A stretch of 15,262 bases of DNA from DATCVA01 sp036567205 (GCA_036567205.1 DATCVA010000145.1:1-15262); one strand, 5' to 3'. Positions 5,940 to 12,332 are shown, counted from the first letter of the stretch. Notes: generated by a model not told the origin, from the sequence alone. Made by a program: numbers and translations.

Positions 5940-7022
5940 ATGAAAGCGCGCACTCAATCAGCCAAAGATCAAGCCAGCCAGGTTGAACAGAACCCCCGCT
6001 GGGCCGCCGTACTTAGCCGCGATCCGGCCGCCGACGGAAAGTTCGTTTATGCCGTGAAAACAACCGGTGTGTATTGCCGGCCAAGCAGTTCGTCGCGACT
6101 GCCCAAACCACAGAATGTAGAATTTTTTGACACTCCCGAAGCCGCACAAGCTGCAGGCTACCGGCCCAGCGAACGAACGGCTGCCGACCAGACAGCGGTG
6201 GCTGCGCGACATGCGGCTCTTGTTTCTGACGCCTGCCGGTATATCGAAGCGGCCGAAACCGCCCCCACGCTTAATGAACTGGCAAAGCGAGCCGGCATAA
6301 GCCCCTATCACTTCCAGCGCGTGTTCAAATCCACGACCGGCCTTACGCCAAAAGACTATGCCAATGCCCAGCGTGCCGCAAGGCTGCGCGTGAAGCTTGG
6401 CGATAGCGAATCAATCACCAACGCCATCTACGACGCGGGCTTCAACTCCAACAGCCGCTTCTACGAAACGTCGAACCACTTGCTGGGCATGCGCCCCAAA
6501 AACTACCGTGCGGGCGGTGTCAACACCAACATCCGGTTTGCGATCGGGCAATGCGCGCTGGGTTCCATCCTGGTTGCGCAAAGCGAACTAGGCGTGTGCG
6601 CCATCCTGATGGGCGACGACCCCAACCAGTTAGCACGGAATCTGCAAGACCAATTCCCCAAGGCTAATCTTATTGGCGGCGATGCTGGCTTTGAACAAGT
6701 GGTCGCTAAAGTGGTGGGTTTTGTCGAGGCACCGGCGCTTGGCCTGGACTTGCCGCTTGACGTGCAAGGCACGGTGTTTCAACAGCGTGTTTGGCAGGCG
6801 CTGCGCACAATTCCTGCCGGCTCAACCACCTCATATGCGCAGATCGCCGAGAAAATTGGCATGCCCAAAGCCGTACGAGCCGTGGCCCAGGCCTGCGCCG
6901 CCAATCACCTGGCCGTTGCCATTCCGTGTCACCGCGTGGTGCGCAGCGATGGCGAGCTTTCAGGGTATCGCTGGGGTGTCGAGCGTAAACGCGAACTTCT
7001 GGATCGGGAGGCATCGCAATAA
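5940..7022 (+). CDS. ada: Ada-type methyltransferase/AraC regulator with a degenerate N-terminal zinc site
   Basis: The 360-aa product has the full three-part Ada layout. Residues 20-80 are the N-terminal phosphotriester-repair domain, 88-190 an AraC-type HTH (LNELAKRAGISPYHFQRVFK at 111-130), and 197-355 the O6-methylguanine methyltransferase, with the active-site motif IPCHRVV (Cys330) and the upstream RVWQALRTIPAGSTTSYAQI. In E. coli the N-domain binds zinc through Cys38, Cys42, Cys69 and Cys72. Here the first is kept (Cys46, in GVYCRPS), but the other three positions are Ser50, Ser77 and Thr80. The surrounding motifs (RWAAVLSRDPAADGKFVYAV, AAGYRP) remain well conserved. The C-terminal activity is expected to work, while zinc binding and methylation-triggered activation are doubtful. 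No strong Shine-Dalgarno precedes the ATG. Confidence 0.92.
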   Translation: MKARTQSAKDQASQVEQNPRWAAVLSRDPAADGKFVYAVKTTGVYCRPSSSSRLPKPQNVEFFDTPEAAQAAGYRPSERTAADQTAVAARHAALVSDACRYIEAAETAPTLNELAKRAGISPYHFQRVFKSTTGLTPKDYANAQRAARLRVKLGDSESITNAIYDAGFNSNSRFYETSNHLLGMRPKNYRAGGVNTNIRFAIGQCALGSILVAQSELGVCAILMGDDPNQLARNLQDQFPKANLIGGDAGFEQVVAKVVGFVEAPALGLDLPLDVQGTVFQQRVWQALRTIPAGSTTSYAQIAEKIGMPKAVRAVAQACAANHLAVAIPCHRVVRSDGELSGYRWGVERKRELLDREASQ

Positions 7023-7037
7023 TGCATTCACCCTTTC

Positions 7038-7090
7038 TTCCATTTCCAAATCAATGCTGAACTGCGCCGGCTTCGCTTGCCTTACAAATC
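7038..7090 (-). repeat. Rearranged inverted copy of the ~100-bp intergenic repeat
   Basis: TTCCATTTCCAAATCA (7038-7053), followed by AATGCTGAACTG, is the reverse complement of the right end of the copy at 10498-10601, including the adjoining AGTTCA block. CGGCTTCGCTTG (7069-7080) matches the reverse complement of part of the copy at 8080-8180. CTTACAAATC (7081-7090) is instead in direct orientation and equals the left-end motif of the 10498 copy. The GTACCTTTGTAC core is missing. This looks like a deleted or recombined element, 16 nt after the ada stop and upstream of iclR. Confidence 0.65.
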
Positions 7091-7109
7091 TATTGTCTGC
7101 GCCAATCCC

Positions 7110-7124
7110 GTATTATTCCAATAC
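7110..7124. promoter_or_regulatory. Short palindrome before iclR
   Basis: GTATT (7110-7114) and AATAC (7120-7124) flank ATTCC, about 40 nt before the iclR start. It may be an operator half-site pair or a small hairpin. The short arms make this weak. Confidence 0.3.
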
Positions 7125-7165
7125 CGTAGAATGTGTCTGATCCCGGCATCGGCCGGGGCGAGCAG

Positions 7166-8017
7166 ATGAACACAGCAAAAGCAGCGGTTAATCAAAAAAC
7201 CGCGAAACGCGGCATGGCAAATCGAATGAACCAACCTGAAAAGCCTCTTCCCGAGGACTCGCAAAAAGAAACCGGCAAGAAAACACTGACCAGCCAGACT
7301 CTTGTCAGGGGACTGGACGTGATCGAAGCCATATCGGCCGGTATCAACGATATCTCCGATATTGCCAAAAAAACCGGCATGACTTACAGCACGACTCACC
7401 GCATCGTGTCCGTACTTCAGCAACGCCATTACATCAAGCGAGAACCCGAACACGGATACACATTGGGACGCAAACTGCTTGAGCTGGGGTTTCGCGCCTA
7501 TTCCCAGGTTAACCTGACGCGCATTGCCCATCCCATTCTGAAGCGCCTGGCCCAGGAAACGTCCGACACCGTGCACCTTGCGTATGCCGAGCTTGATTCC
7601 GTCGTATATCTGGACAAAGTTTCCGGCCGTCGACCACTGGAAATCAGCTCTCGTATTGGCGGCAGCAAACCGCTTATATCCACCGGCGTCGGAAAAGCGC
7701 TATTGCTGGACGATTCCGAGGACGTCTGGAACACTCTTTATGATCACAGCGCACATTTACTGCGTACGGCCATAAGCAAAGCGCAATGGCTCGAAACCAT
7801 GCGCCGCTACGCAAAACTGGGCTATTCCTACGATCTTGGGGAAGATGAACTGTCGATACGCTGCGTTGCAGCGCCGGTTCGCGATGGCAGCAAAAAAATC
7901 ATTGCCGCCATCAGCTTGTCGAGCACACTGGAATACATGTCCCCCCAGCGCATGGAATCGCTGGCGCCCGTAGTGCAACTGGCGGCCAAGCAGATCAGCG
8001 CCGAGCTGGGCGGCTGA
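7166..8017 (+). CDS. IclR-family transcriptional regulator
   Basis: From ATG 7166 the protein is 283 aa. After a polar tail of about 43 residues comes the IclR winged helix: SQTLVRGLDVIEAIS (43-57), then NDISDIAKKTGMTYSTTHRI (61-80) and VSVLQQRHYIKREPEHGYTL (81-100). Residues 105-280 are the GAF-like effector domain, with HLAYAELDSVVYLDKVSG, a STGVGKALL segment, GEDELSIRCVAAPV and AAISLSS. GGGGCGAG precedes ATG 7166; GTG 7133 and ATG 7214 are in-frame alternatives. The gene lies upstream of dmpFG in the same direction but separated by 388 bp with a separate promoter, so it more likely regulates that pair than shares its transcript. It sits between two copies of the intergenic repeat. IclR members near meta-cleavage genes often act as aromatic-responsive regulators; the effector here is unknown. 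Confidence 0.9.
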   Translation: MNTAKAAVNQKTAKRGMANRMNQPEKPLPEDSQKETGKKTLTSQTLVRGLDVIEAISAGINDISDIAKKTGMTYSTTHRIVSVLQQRHYIKREPEHGYTLGRKLLELGFRAYSQVNLTRIAHPILKRLAQETSDTVHLAYAELDSVVYLDKVSGRRPLEISSRIGGSKPLISTGVGKALLLDDSEDVWNTLYDHSAHLLRTAISKAQWLETMRRYAKLGYSYDLGEDELSIRCVAAPVRDGSKKIIAAISLSSTLEYMSPQRMESLAPVVQLAAKQISAELGG

Positions 8018-8079
8018 CCTGCCGCAAATGGCTGAGGGTCAGTTCAATCAGGCGGTATAGCCGCACCTGACGGTAGGTC

Positions 8080-8180
8080 TTATTCCATTCCAAATCACCT
8101 GTAACGATGGCGAAGCGCAGTCGGTACCTTTGTACGACAAGCGAAGCCGACAGCTCCCGCTTGCCTTGGAAGTGGAATAA
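8080..8180 (+). repeat. Intergenic repeat with terminal inverted repeats, copy 2 (101 bp)
   Basis: The left end TTATTCCATTCCAA (8080-8093) and right end TTGGAAGTGGAATAA (8166-8180) are inverted repeats with one indel. Directly inside, GGCGAAGCG (8109-8117) can pair with CGCTTGCC (8158-8165) with one bulge. A central hairpin has GTAC (8124-8127), loop CTTT, GTAC (8132-8135), extended by GTC/GAC. The 28-bp block 8109-8136 is 26/28 identical to 10531-10558. It starts 62 nt after the iclR stop. It resembles a REPIN- or MITE-like element; no open reading frame or transposase is associated. Confidence 0.8.
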
Positions 8181-8213
8181 CGGAATAACACACCAACGCA
8201 CTTTTCTCTCATA

Positions 8214-8234
8214 TACTGAGAATTACTTTCAGTA
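8214..8234. promoter_or_regulatory. Candidate operator upstream of the dmpF promoter
   Basis: TACTGA (8214-8219) and TCAGTA (8229-8234) form a perfect 6-bp inverted repeat around 9 nt. It ends one base before the -35 element at 8236. A dimeric regulator such as the neighbouring IclR protein could bind here; that link is inferred from position only. Confidence 0.4.
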
Positions 8235-8235
8235 G

Positions 8236-8264
8236 TTGAAAAAATATCATTAGCCAACTAAAAT
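8236..8264 (+). promoter_or_regulatory. Sigma-70-like promoter of dmpFG
   Basis: TTGAAA (8236-8241) and TAAAAT (8259-8264) are separated by exactly 17 bp, each with five of six consensus bases. Transcription would begin near 8271, leaving an untranslated leader of about 135 nt before dmpF. Apart from this promoter, the palindrome before it and the repeat at 8080-8180, nothing was seen in 8018-8405. Confidence 0.6.
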
Positions 8265-8405
8265 TGATGCCTGAGTTCAGCAACGCCACTGCATAGCAGG
8301 TGAGGCATCGGCGATATTGGATCTCCAGAACAACGATTTTTTGCGCTCAACATTCCGTTCAACTGTTTACGGATCGCGCCAGCGCATATAACCAAGGAAG
8401 AAACC

Positions 8406-9320
8406 ATGGCAAACAAACTGCGAGCTGCCATTATCGGGCCGGGCAATATCGGCACCGATCTGTTAGCCAAGCTTATGCGTAGTCCCGTACTGGAACCGGT
8501 GTGGATGGTTGGCGTCGATCCGGAATCAGATGGCCTGAAAAAAGCGCGCGAACTTGGCCTGAAAACCACCTCTGACGGTGTAGACGGCATGCTGCCGTTC
8601 GTCAAGGAGGACAACATCCAGGTGGCCTTTGACGCCACCAGCGCGTACGTGCACAAAAGCAATTCCGACAAGCTCACTGCCCTTGGCGTAATGATGATCG
8701 ACCTTACCCCTGCGGCGATTGGCCCGTATTGCGTACCGCCGGTCAACCTGCAAGAGCACATCGGCAAACGTGAAACCAACCTTAATATGGTTACTTGCGG
8801 CGGCCAGGCAACTATTCCAATGGTGTACGCCGTTTCACGCATACAGCCGGTGGCATACGGTGAAATCGTGGCAACCGTCGCCTCGAAGTCGGCAGGACCC
8901 GGTACACGTAAAAATATCGACGAATTTACCCGCACTACCGCAGGCGCCGTCGAAAAAGTAGGCGGGGCCAAAGTAGGCAAGGCCATCATCATCCTTAACC
9001 CGGCCGAACCACCGCTAATCATGCGCGACACCGTCCATTGCCTGACTGAAACCGAACCGGATCAAGCCAAAATCACCGAATCGATTCACGCAATGATCAC
9101 AGAAGTCCAGAAGTACGTACCCGGATATCGGCTGGTCAACGGGCCTGTATTCGACGGCAACCGGGTCTCGATTTACCTAGAGGTCGAAGGCCTTGGCGAC
9201 TACTTGCCCAAATACTCCGGCAACCTTGACATCATGACAGCAGCAGCAGCGCGCACGGCAGAAATGTTTGCTGAAAAAATCCTCAGCGACTCGCCTGCGG
9301 CCGAACCGGTTACCGAATAA
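8406..9320 (+). CDS. dmpF: Acetaldehyde dehydrogenase (acylating), DmpF/MhpF/BphJ family
   Basis: This 304-aa enzyme converts acetaldehyde, CoA and NAD+ to acetyl-CoA as the last step of meta-cleavage of catechols, phenylpropionate or biphenyl derivatives. The N-terminal Rossmann motif is AAIIGPGNIGTDLLAKLM (7-24). The catalytic cysteine is Cys131 in NMVTCGGQATIP, and SAGPGTRKNIDEFTRTTAGA is a typical family stretch. AAGGAAG precedes the ATG with good spacing. The aldolase gene follows after 13 nt. The two proteins form a complex that channels acetaldehyde between active sites in characterised members. The upstream genes of a full meta pathway (dioxygenase, hydrolase, hydratase) are not in the window. 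Confidence 0.96.
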   Translation: MANKLRAAIIGPGNIGTDLLAKLMRSPVLEPVWMVGVDPESDGLKKARELGLKTTSDGVDGMLPFVKEDNIQVAFDATSAYVHKSNSDKLTALGVMMIDLTPAAIGPYCVPPVNLQEHIGKRETNLNMVTCGGQATIPMVYAVSRIQPVAYGEIVATVASKSAGPGTRKNIDEFTRTTAGAVEKVGGAKVGKAIIILNPAEPPLIMRDTVHCLTETEPDQAKITESIHAMITEVQKYVPGYRLVNGPVFDGNRVSIYLEVEGLGDYLPKYSGNLDIMTAAAARTAEMFAEKILSDSPAAEPVTE

Positions 9321-9333
9321 AGGAGATTAGAAA

Positions 9334-10374
9334 ATGACTCTGAAAGGCAAAAAAATTCTTCTACATGACATGACCTTGCGTGATGGCATGCACCCTAAAC
9401 AGCACCAGATCAGTCTGGAGCAAATGACCACCATCGCTCGTGGACTGGACGAGGCCGGCATTCCCATGATAGAAGTCACCCATGGCGACGGCCTGGGCGG
9501 CGCATCGGTCAACTATGGGTTTCCCGCACACAGCGACGAAGACTACCTGGGCGCGGTCATTCCTGTTCTTAAGAAAGCCAAGGTTTCAGCGTTGCTACTG
9601 CCAGGCATTGGAACCGTCGACCATCTGAACATGGCCCACCAAATGGGTGTGCACTGCATCCGCGTAGCCACGCATTGCACCGAGGCCGACACGGCCGAGC
9701 AGCACATCAGCCTGGCGCGCAAACTGGGCATGGACACCGTCGGCTTTTTAATGATGAGCCACATGAACAGCCCCGAGGGGCTGGTCAAACAAGCCAAACT
9801 CATGGAAAGCTACGGCGCCAACTGCATCTACGTAACTGATTCGGCCGGCCACCTTTTGCCGGACACCGTCAAGGTACGTCTGCAGGCGGTGCGCGATGCG
9901 CTTAAGCCTGAAACCGAACTGGGTTTCCATGGCCATCACAATTTGGCCATGGGCGTAGCCAACAGCATTGCCGCCATCGAAGTAGGCGCAGATCGCGTCG
10001 ACGCGGCCGCCGCCGGGCTGGGCGCGGGGGCCGGCAACACCCCCATGGAAGTGCTTGTGGCGGTATGCGAGCTAATGGGCATCAACACCGGCGTCGATGT
10101 CTTCAAAATTCAAGACGTGGCAGAAGACCTGGTCGTACCGATTATGGACTTCCCTATTCGCCTTGATCGCGATGCGCTAACGCTGGGCTATGCCGGCGTA
10201 TACGGCTCGTTCCTGCTGTTTGCCAAGCGCGCAGAGAAAAAGTTTGGCGTTCCCGCACGCGAAATCCTGGTCGAAATGGGCCGCCGCGGCATGGTTGGCG
10301 GTCAGGAAGACATGATCGAAGACACCGCTCTGTCGTTGCTGAAACAGAAACAACAAGTCGCAGCAGCGGTTTAA
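9334..10374 (+). CDS. dmpG: 4-hydroxy-2-oxovalerate aldolase, DmpG/MhpE/BphI family
   Basis: The 346-aa protein splits 4-hydroxy-2-oxovalerate into pyruvate and acetaldehyde. It is a DRE-TIM barrel aldolase. The family motif LRDGMH is at residues 15-20, giving Arg16, Asp17 and His20. The metal-binding histidines fall in GFHGHHNLAMG (His199 and His201). The C-terminal part after about residue 280 is the communication domain that docks the dehydrogenase. AGGAGATTAGAAA precedes the ATG, an ideal ribosome-binding site, and the 13-nt gap to dmpF indicates a two-gene operon. The length matches characterised DmpG proteins (about 345 aa). No truncation or missing active-site residue is seen. Confidence 0.96.
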   Translation: MTLKGKKILLHDMTLRDGMHPKQHQISLEQMTTIARGLDEAGIPMIEVTHGDGLGGASVNYGFPAHSDEDYLGAVIPVLKKAKVSALLLPGIGTVDHLNMAHQMGVHCIRVATHCTEADTAEQHISLARKLGMDTVGFLMMSHMNSPEGLVKQAKLMESYGANCIYVTDSAGHLLPDTVKVRLQAVRDALKPETELGFHGHHNLAMGVANSIAAIEVGADRVDAAAAGLGAGAGNTPMEVLVAVCELMGINTGVDVFKIQDVAEDLVVPIMDFPIRLDRDALTLGYAGVYGSFLLFAKRAEKKFGVPAREILVEMGRRGMVGGQEDMIEDTALSLLKQKQQVAAAV

Positions 10375-10381
10375 AAAAGGC

Positions 10382-10438
10382 GTCTTGCCGGCAAGGCGGG
10401 ATTTGGCATCAATAGCAGTTCTATTCACGCCAAATCCC
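10382..10438 (+). terminator. Two stacked hairpins after dmpG, possible terminator or mRNA end structure
   Basis: CTTGCCGGCAAG (10384-10395) is a perfect palindrome that can fold as a short stem with a CCGG loop, starting 10 nt after the dmpG stop. Directly after it GGGATTTGGC (10398-10407) pairs with GCCAAATCCC (10429-10438), and inside that loop AATAG (10411-10415) pairs with CTATT (10421-10425). Neither hairpin is followed by a T-tract, so a rho-independent terminator is uncertain; a 3'-end stabilising structure is equally likely. Confidence 0.5.
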
Positions 10439-10497
10439 AACGCCGCAGAACGGCTGTCGGGTGAATGCAACCACCGGCAGACTTGATCAGAGGGCTC

Positions 10498-10601
10498 TTA
10501 TTCCACTTACAAATCAATTGTGAACACGAAGGCGAAGCGCAGACAGTACCTTTGTACGGCTGCTGCGCCGATACAGTTCATGGTTGATTTGGAAATGGAA
10601 T
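10498..10601 (+). repeat. Intergenic repeat with terminal inverted repeats, copy 3 (about 104 bp)
   Basis: The left end TTATTCCACTTACAAATCA (10498-10516) and right end TTGATTTGGAAATGGAAT (10584-10601) are inverted repeats: ATTCCAYTTMCAAATCAA over 18 bp with two mismatches. The core 10531-10558 matches copy 2 at 26 of 28 positions. GTAC-CTTT-GTAC forms the central hairpin (10546-10557), flanked by GCGCAG (10537-10542) and CTGCGC (10563-10568). The element lies between the convergent dmpG and flavin reductase genes; its right end abuts and shares a base with the reductase stop codon. Confidence 0.8.
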
Positions 10602-11323
10602 CAATATCCGTAAAACTCTTCGGTGCGAATATCGTCCTCGTCAATACCCGCCCGGCCCAACGCTGCCTTCAGCGACTGGACCATAGAAGGCGGGCCGGCC
10701 AAGTACACTATCGGCTCAGGCAGGCCGCTAATGGCACGCTTAAACACGGCTTCATCCAATAGGCCGGTTTCGCCCGTCCAGGGCTGCTTGGACAGCGCCA
10801 TTTGCGTCATGGTCGCCAACAAATGAAAGCGCGGATTCTTCCGTTCCAACTCTTGCAGCTCTGGCAAAAAAGCCGCATCTTCGGGTCGCCGATTCGAATA
10901 CAGCAACAACAATTGCTGCGGCAGCGATTCGTGCGCCGCATGCTTCAATATGCTCATGAACGGCGTGATTCCGATTCCACCCGCAATCAAAACACCGGCT
11001 CTTGTGGCTTTGTTATGCAAACACAGCGAGCCGAACGGGCCGTCTATTTTTACCGCCCCTTTTAGACTCAAGGACTTCAGCAAGCGCTTATATACACTAT
11101 CGCGCATTCGCGTCGTTATACACAACTCGTTCTGAAACGGCGCGCTGACTATGGAAAACGCATGGCGATCGCCCTCTTGGTCCGAACCGTTGGGGCCGGG
11201 CAAGATCAGGTCTATCGCCTGCCCCGGCTTAAAAACAAAACCGTCCGGCTTCGAGAAATAAAATGCCGTCGTTCCCTGCGCCACATCCTGTTTGGACGTT
11301 AGCGTTGCATCGTAAATAGTCAT
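10601..11323 (-). CDS. Ferredoxin-NADP reductase-like FAD/NAD(P)H oxidoreductase
   Basis: This 240-aa protein has the two-domain ferredoxin-NADP reductase fold. The FAD-binding domain shows the RHAFSIVS motif (53-60), the RxYS-type flavin contact with Phe in place of Tyr. The NAD(P)-binding domain has AGGIGITPFMSIL (114-126), LLLYSNRRPED (139-149) and YLAGPPSMV (207-215), and the C-terminus is EEFYGY with a terminal aromatic, as in this family. There is no 2Fe-2S or globin domain, so it needs an outside electron carrier or acts as a stand-alone flavoprotein reductase. AAGGGAA lies 7 nt before the ATG. It follows folE2 by 49 nt on the same strand, so co-transcription is likely. Its electron acceptor is unknown. 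Confidence 0.85.
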   Translation of the reverse strand: MTIYDATLTSKQDVAQGTTAFYFSKPDGFVFKPGQAIDLILPGPNGSDQEGDRHAFSIVSAPFQNELCITTRMRDSVYKRLLKSLSLKGAVKIDGPFGSLCLHNKATRAGVLIAGGIGITPFMSILKHAAHESLPQQLLLLYSNRRPEDAAFLPELQELERKNPRFHLLATMTQMALSKQPWTGETGLLDEAVFKRAISGLPEPIVYLAGPPSMVQSLKAALGRAGIDEDDIRTEEFYGY

Positions 11324-11372
11324 ATCAATTCCCTTGAATCAAAATCCATAACGTGCACTGCGAAAAAGAGGC

Positions 11373-12179
11373 CTATGGATTCATTTCCCCACGTGTAATG
11401 CGCGCAAACGCCGAGTGATTATGTATAGATTCAAAGTTTTCAGCTTCAACCACAAAGGCCTTTATACGCGGGTCCTGATCAAGCGCCAGCGCCACATCGC
11501 GCACTAGGTCTTCAACAAACTTCGGATTATCGTAAGCCCGCTCGGTCACGAACTTTTCATCGGCACGCTTAAGCAGGCCGTACACTTCACACGATGCGCC
11601 ACGCTCGGCAATACCGACCAGCTCTTCGATCGAAATAATTTGCTCAAGATCGGCCTGAATGTGAATATACGAGCGTTGATTGTGCGCGCCATAAGCCGAA
11701 ATTTCTTTCGAACACGGACACAGGCTGGTGGCCGGCACACTAACCTTCATGCGCAGCGCCACATTGCCATCGCGCCGTGCGCGTCCCGTCCAGCACACAT
11801 CGTAATCAAGCTGACTTTGCACGCGCGACACCGGAGCCGTTTTCTTAATGAAATACGGAAAACGCATCTGAATTTCGCCGCTTTGCGCATCAAGCCTGCC
11901 CAGCATGGCAGGCACCATCAAGCGAAAGTCCTCCAGGCCTAGCGGCTGCGCCTGCGCCTCCAGCAGCTCGACGAACCGGGACATATGGGTGCCTTTGCTG
12001 GTAGCAGGCAGCCCCACCGTCATGGTCAGCAATGCCACAGTGGGCATGCTACGCCCTGCCGAACGTACTACCAGAGGGTAGCGTACATCTTTAATACCTA
12101 CCGCTTCAATGCTTAAGCCGCGGCGATCAATCCGGGACTGAATATCCGGCAACGCCAGCATGTTTTCACGCATGTTCAT
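11373..12179 (-). CDS. folE2: GTP cyclohydrolase FolE2 (type IB)
   Basis: The 268-aa product makes 7,8-dihydroneopterin triphosphate from GTP, the entry step to folate and queuosine. It is the metal-flexible type IB enzyme. Diagnostic parts are PTVALLTMTVGLPATSKGTH (46-65), the SLCPCSKEIS motif (152-161), GAHNQRS (164-170), the GLLKRADEKFVTERAYDNPK segment (201-220) and the C-terminal SIHNHSA. Cys154, His166, Glu208 and His253 correspond, with a constant offset of seven, to the active-site residues I recall for the Neisseria enzyme (147, 159, 201, 246). The ATG at 12179 has AAAGGAG 7 nt upstream. In many bacteria folE2 is controlled by zinc through Zur; no convincing Zur site was found here. 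A possible small ORF overlaps its start. Confidence 0.95.
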   Translation of the reverse strand: MNMRENMLALPDIQSRIDRRGLSIEAVGIKDVRYPLVVRSAGRSMPTVALLTMTVGLPATSKGTHMSRFVELLEAQAQPLGLEDFRLMVPAMLGRLDAQSGEIQMRFPYFIKKTAPVSRVQSQLDYDVCWTGRARRDGNVALRMKVSVPATSLCPCSKEISAYGAHNQRSYIHIQADLEQIISIEELVGIAERGASCEVYGLLKRADEKFVTERAYDNPKFVEDLVRDVALALDQDPRIKAFVVEAENFESIHNHSAFARITRGEMNP

Positions 12180-12285
12180 GCTGACTCCTTTGCGCTAGTA
12201 CTGCTTGCGCTTGCGGTGCGTCTCCGGTTTTTCCAAACTTACCGGGCGGGTCGTACATGGCCCGCGCTGTTGTTGGCGCCATCAT
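12166..12285 (-). CDS. Possible 39-aa small ORF / leader peptide overlapping folE2
   Basis: From ATG 12285 on the minus strand 39 codons run to a TGA at 12168-12166, which lies 11 nt inside folE2 in another frame. The peptide begins MMAPTTARAMYDPPGKFGKT and ends QRSQHEHA. GGAGAG lies just upstream but very close to the first ATG; the second ATG (12282) is better spaced. The stop-start overlap with folE2 would allow translational coupling, and the start codon lies inside an inverted repeat (12273-12332). No family is recognised. It may be a regulatory leader peptide, a small protein or a chance frame. Confidence 0.35.
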   Translation of the reverse strand: MMAPTTARAMYDPPGKFGKTGDAPQAQAVLAQRSQHEHA

Positions 12286-12332
12286 AATCTCTCCGCTTTT
12301 TCAAATGCTGTCACGAGATTAGATGGCGCCAA
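12273..12332 (-). promoter_or_regulatory. Large inverted repeat in the folE2 leader
   Basis: TTGGCGCCATCATAATCTC (12273-12291) and GAGATTAGATGGCGCCAA (12315-12332) are inverted arms of 18-19 bp differing by one inserted base, around a 23-nt loop. On the minus-strand transcript the downstream arm contains the start codons of the 39-aa ORF and part of its GGAGAG, so folding would hide them. It could be a conditional translation switch, a protein-binding site, or a terminator-like end structure of the tad operon; no T-tract follows. Confidence 0.65.

Noticed and set aside
5940..5952. AAAGCGCG at the ada start resembling the E. coli Ada box AAAGCGCA
   Set aside because: It is formed by the start codons for Met-Lys-Ala-Arg, so the match is probably coincidental and wrongly placed for a promoter element.
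8174..8189. Tandem GGAATAAC octamers at the right end of repeat copy 2, as a target-site duplication
   Set aside because: The first octamer belongs to the terminal inverted repeat itself, and the left flank carries no matching copy.
8258..9031. 257-codon open frame on the minus strand opposite dmpF
   Set aside because: Its composition (runs of Ser, Arg, Leu, Pro) is that of an antisense frame, it lacks any family motif, and dmpF on the other strand is unambiguous.
8080..10601. Interpretation of the repeats as integron attC sites
   Set aside because: They lack the attC end motifs (GTTRRRY/RYYYAAC), and there is no integrase gene or cassette layout.
11343..11381. 8-bp inverted repeat AATCCATA / TATGGATT between folE2 and the reductase
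   Set aside because: The 23-nt loop and AT-rich arms make a weak structure; it may be chance.
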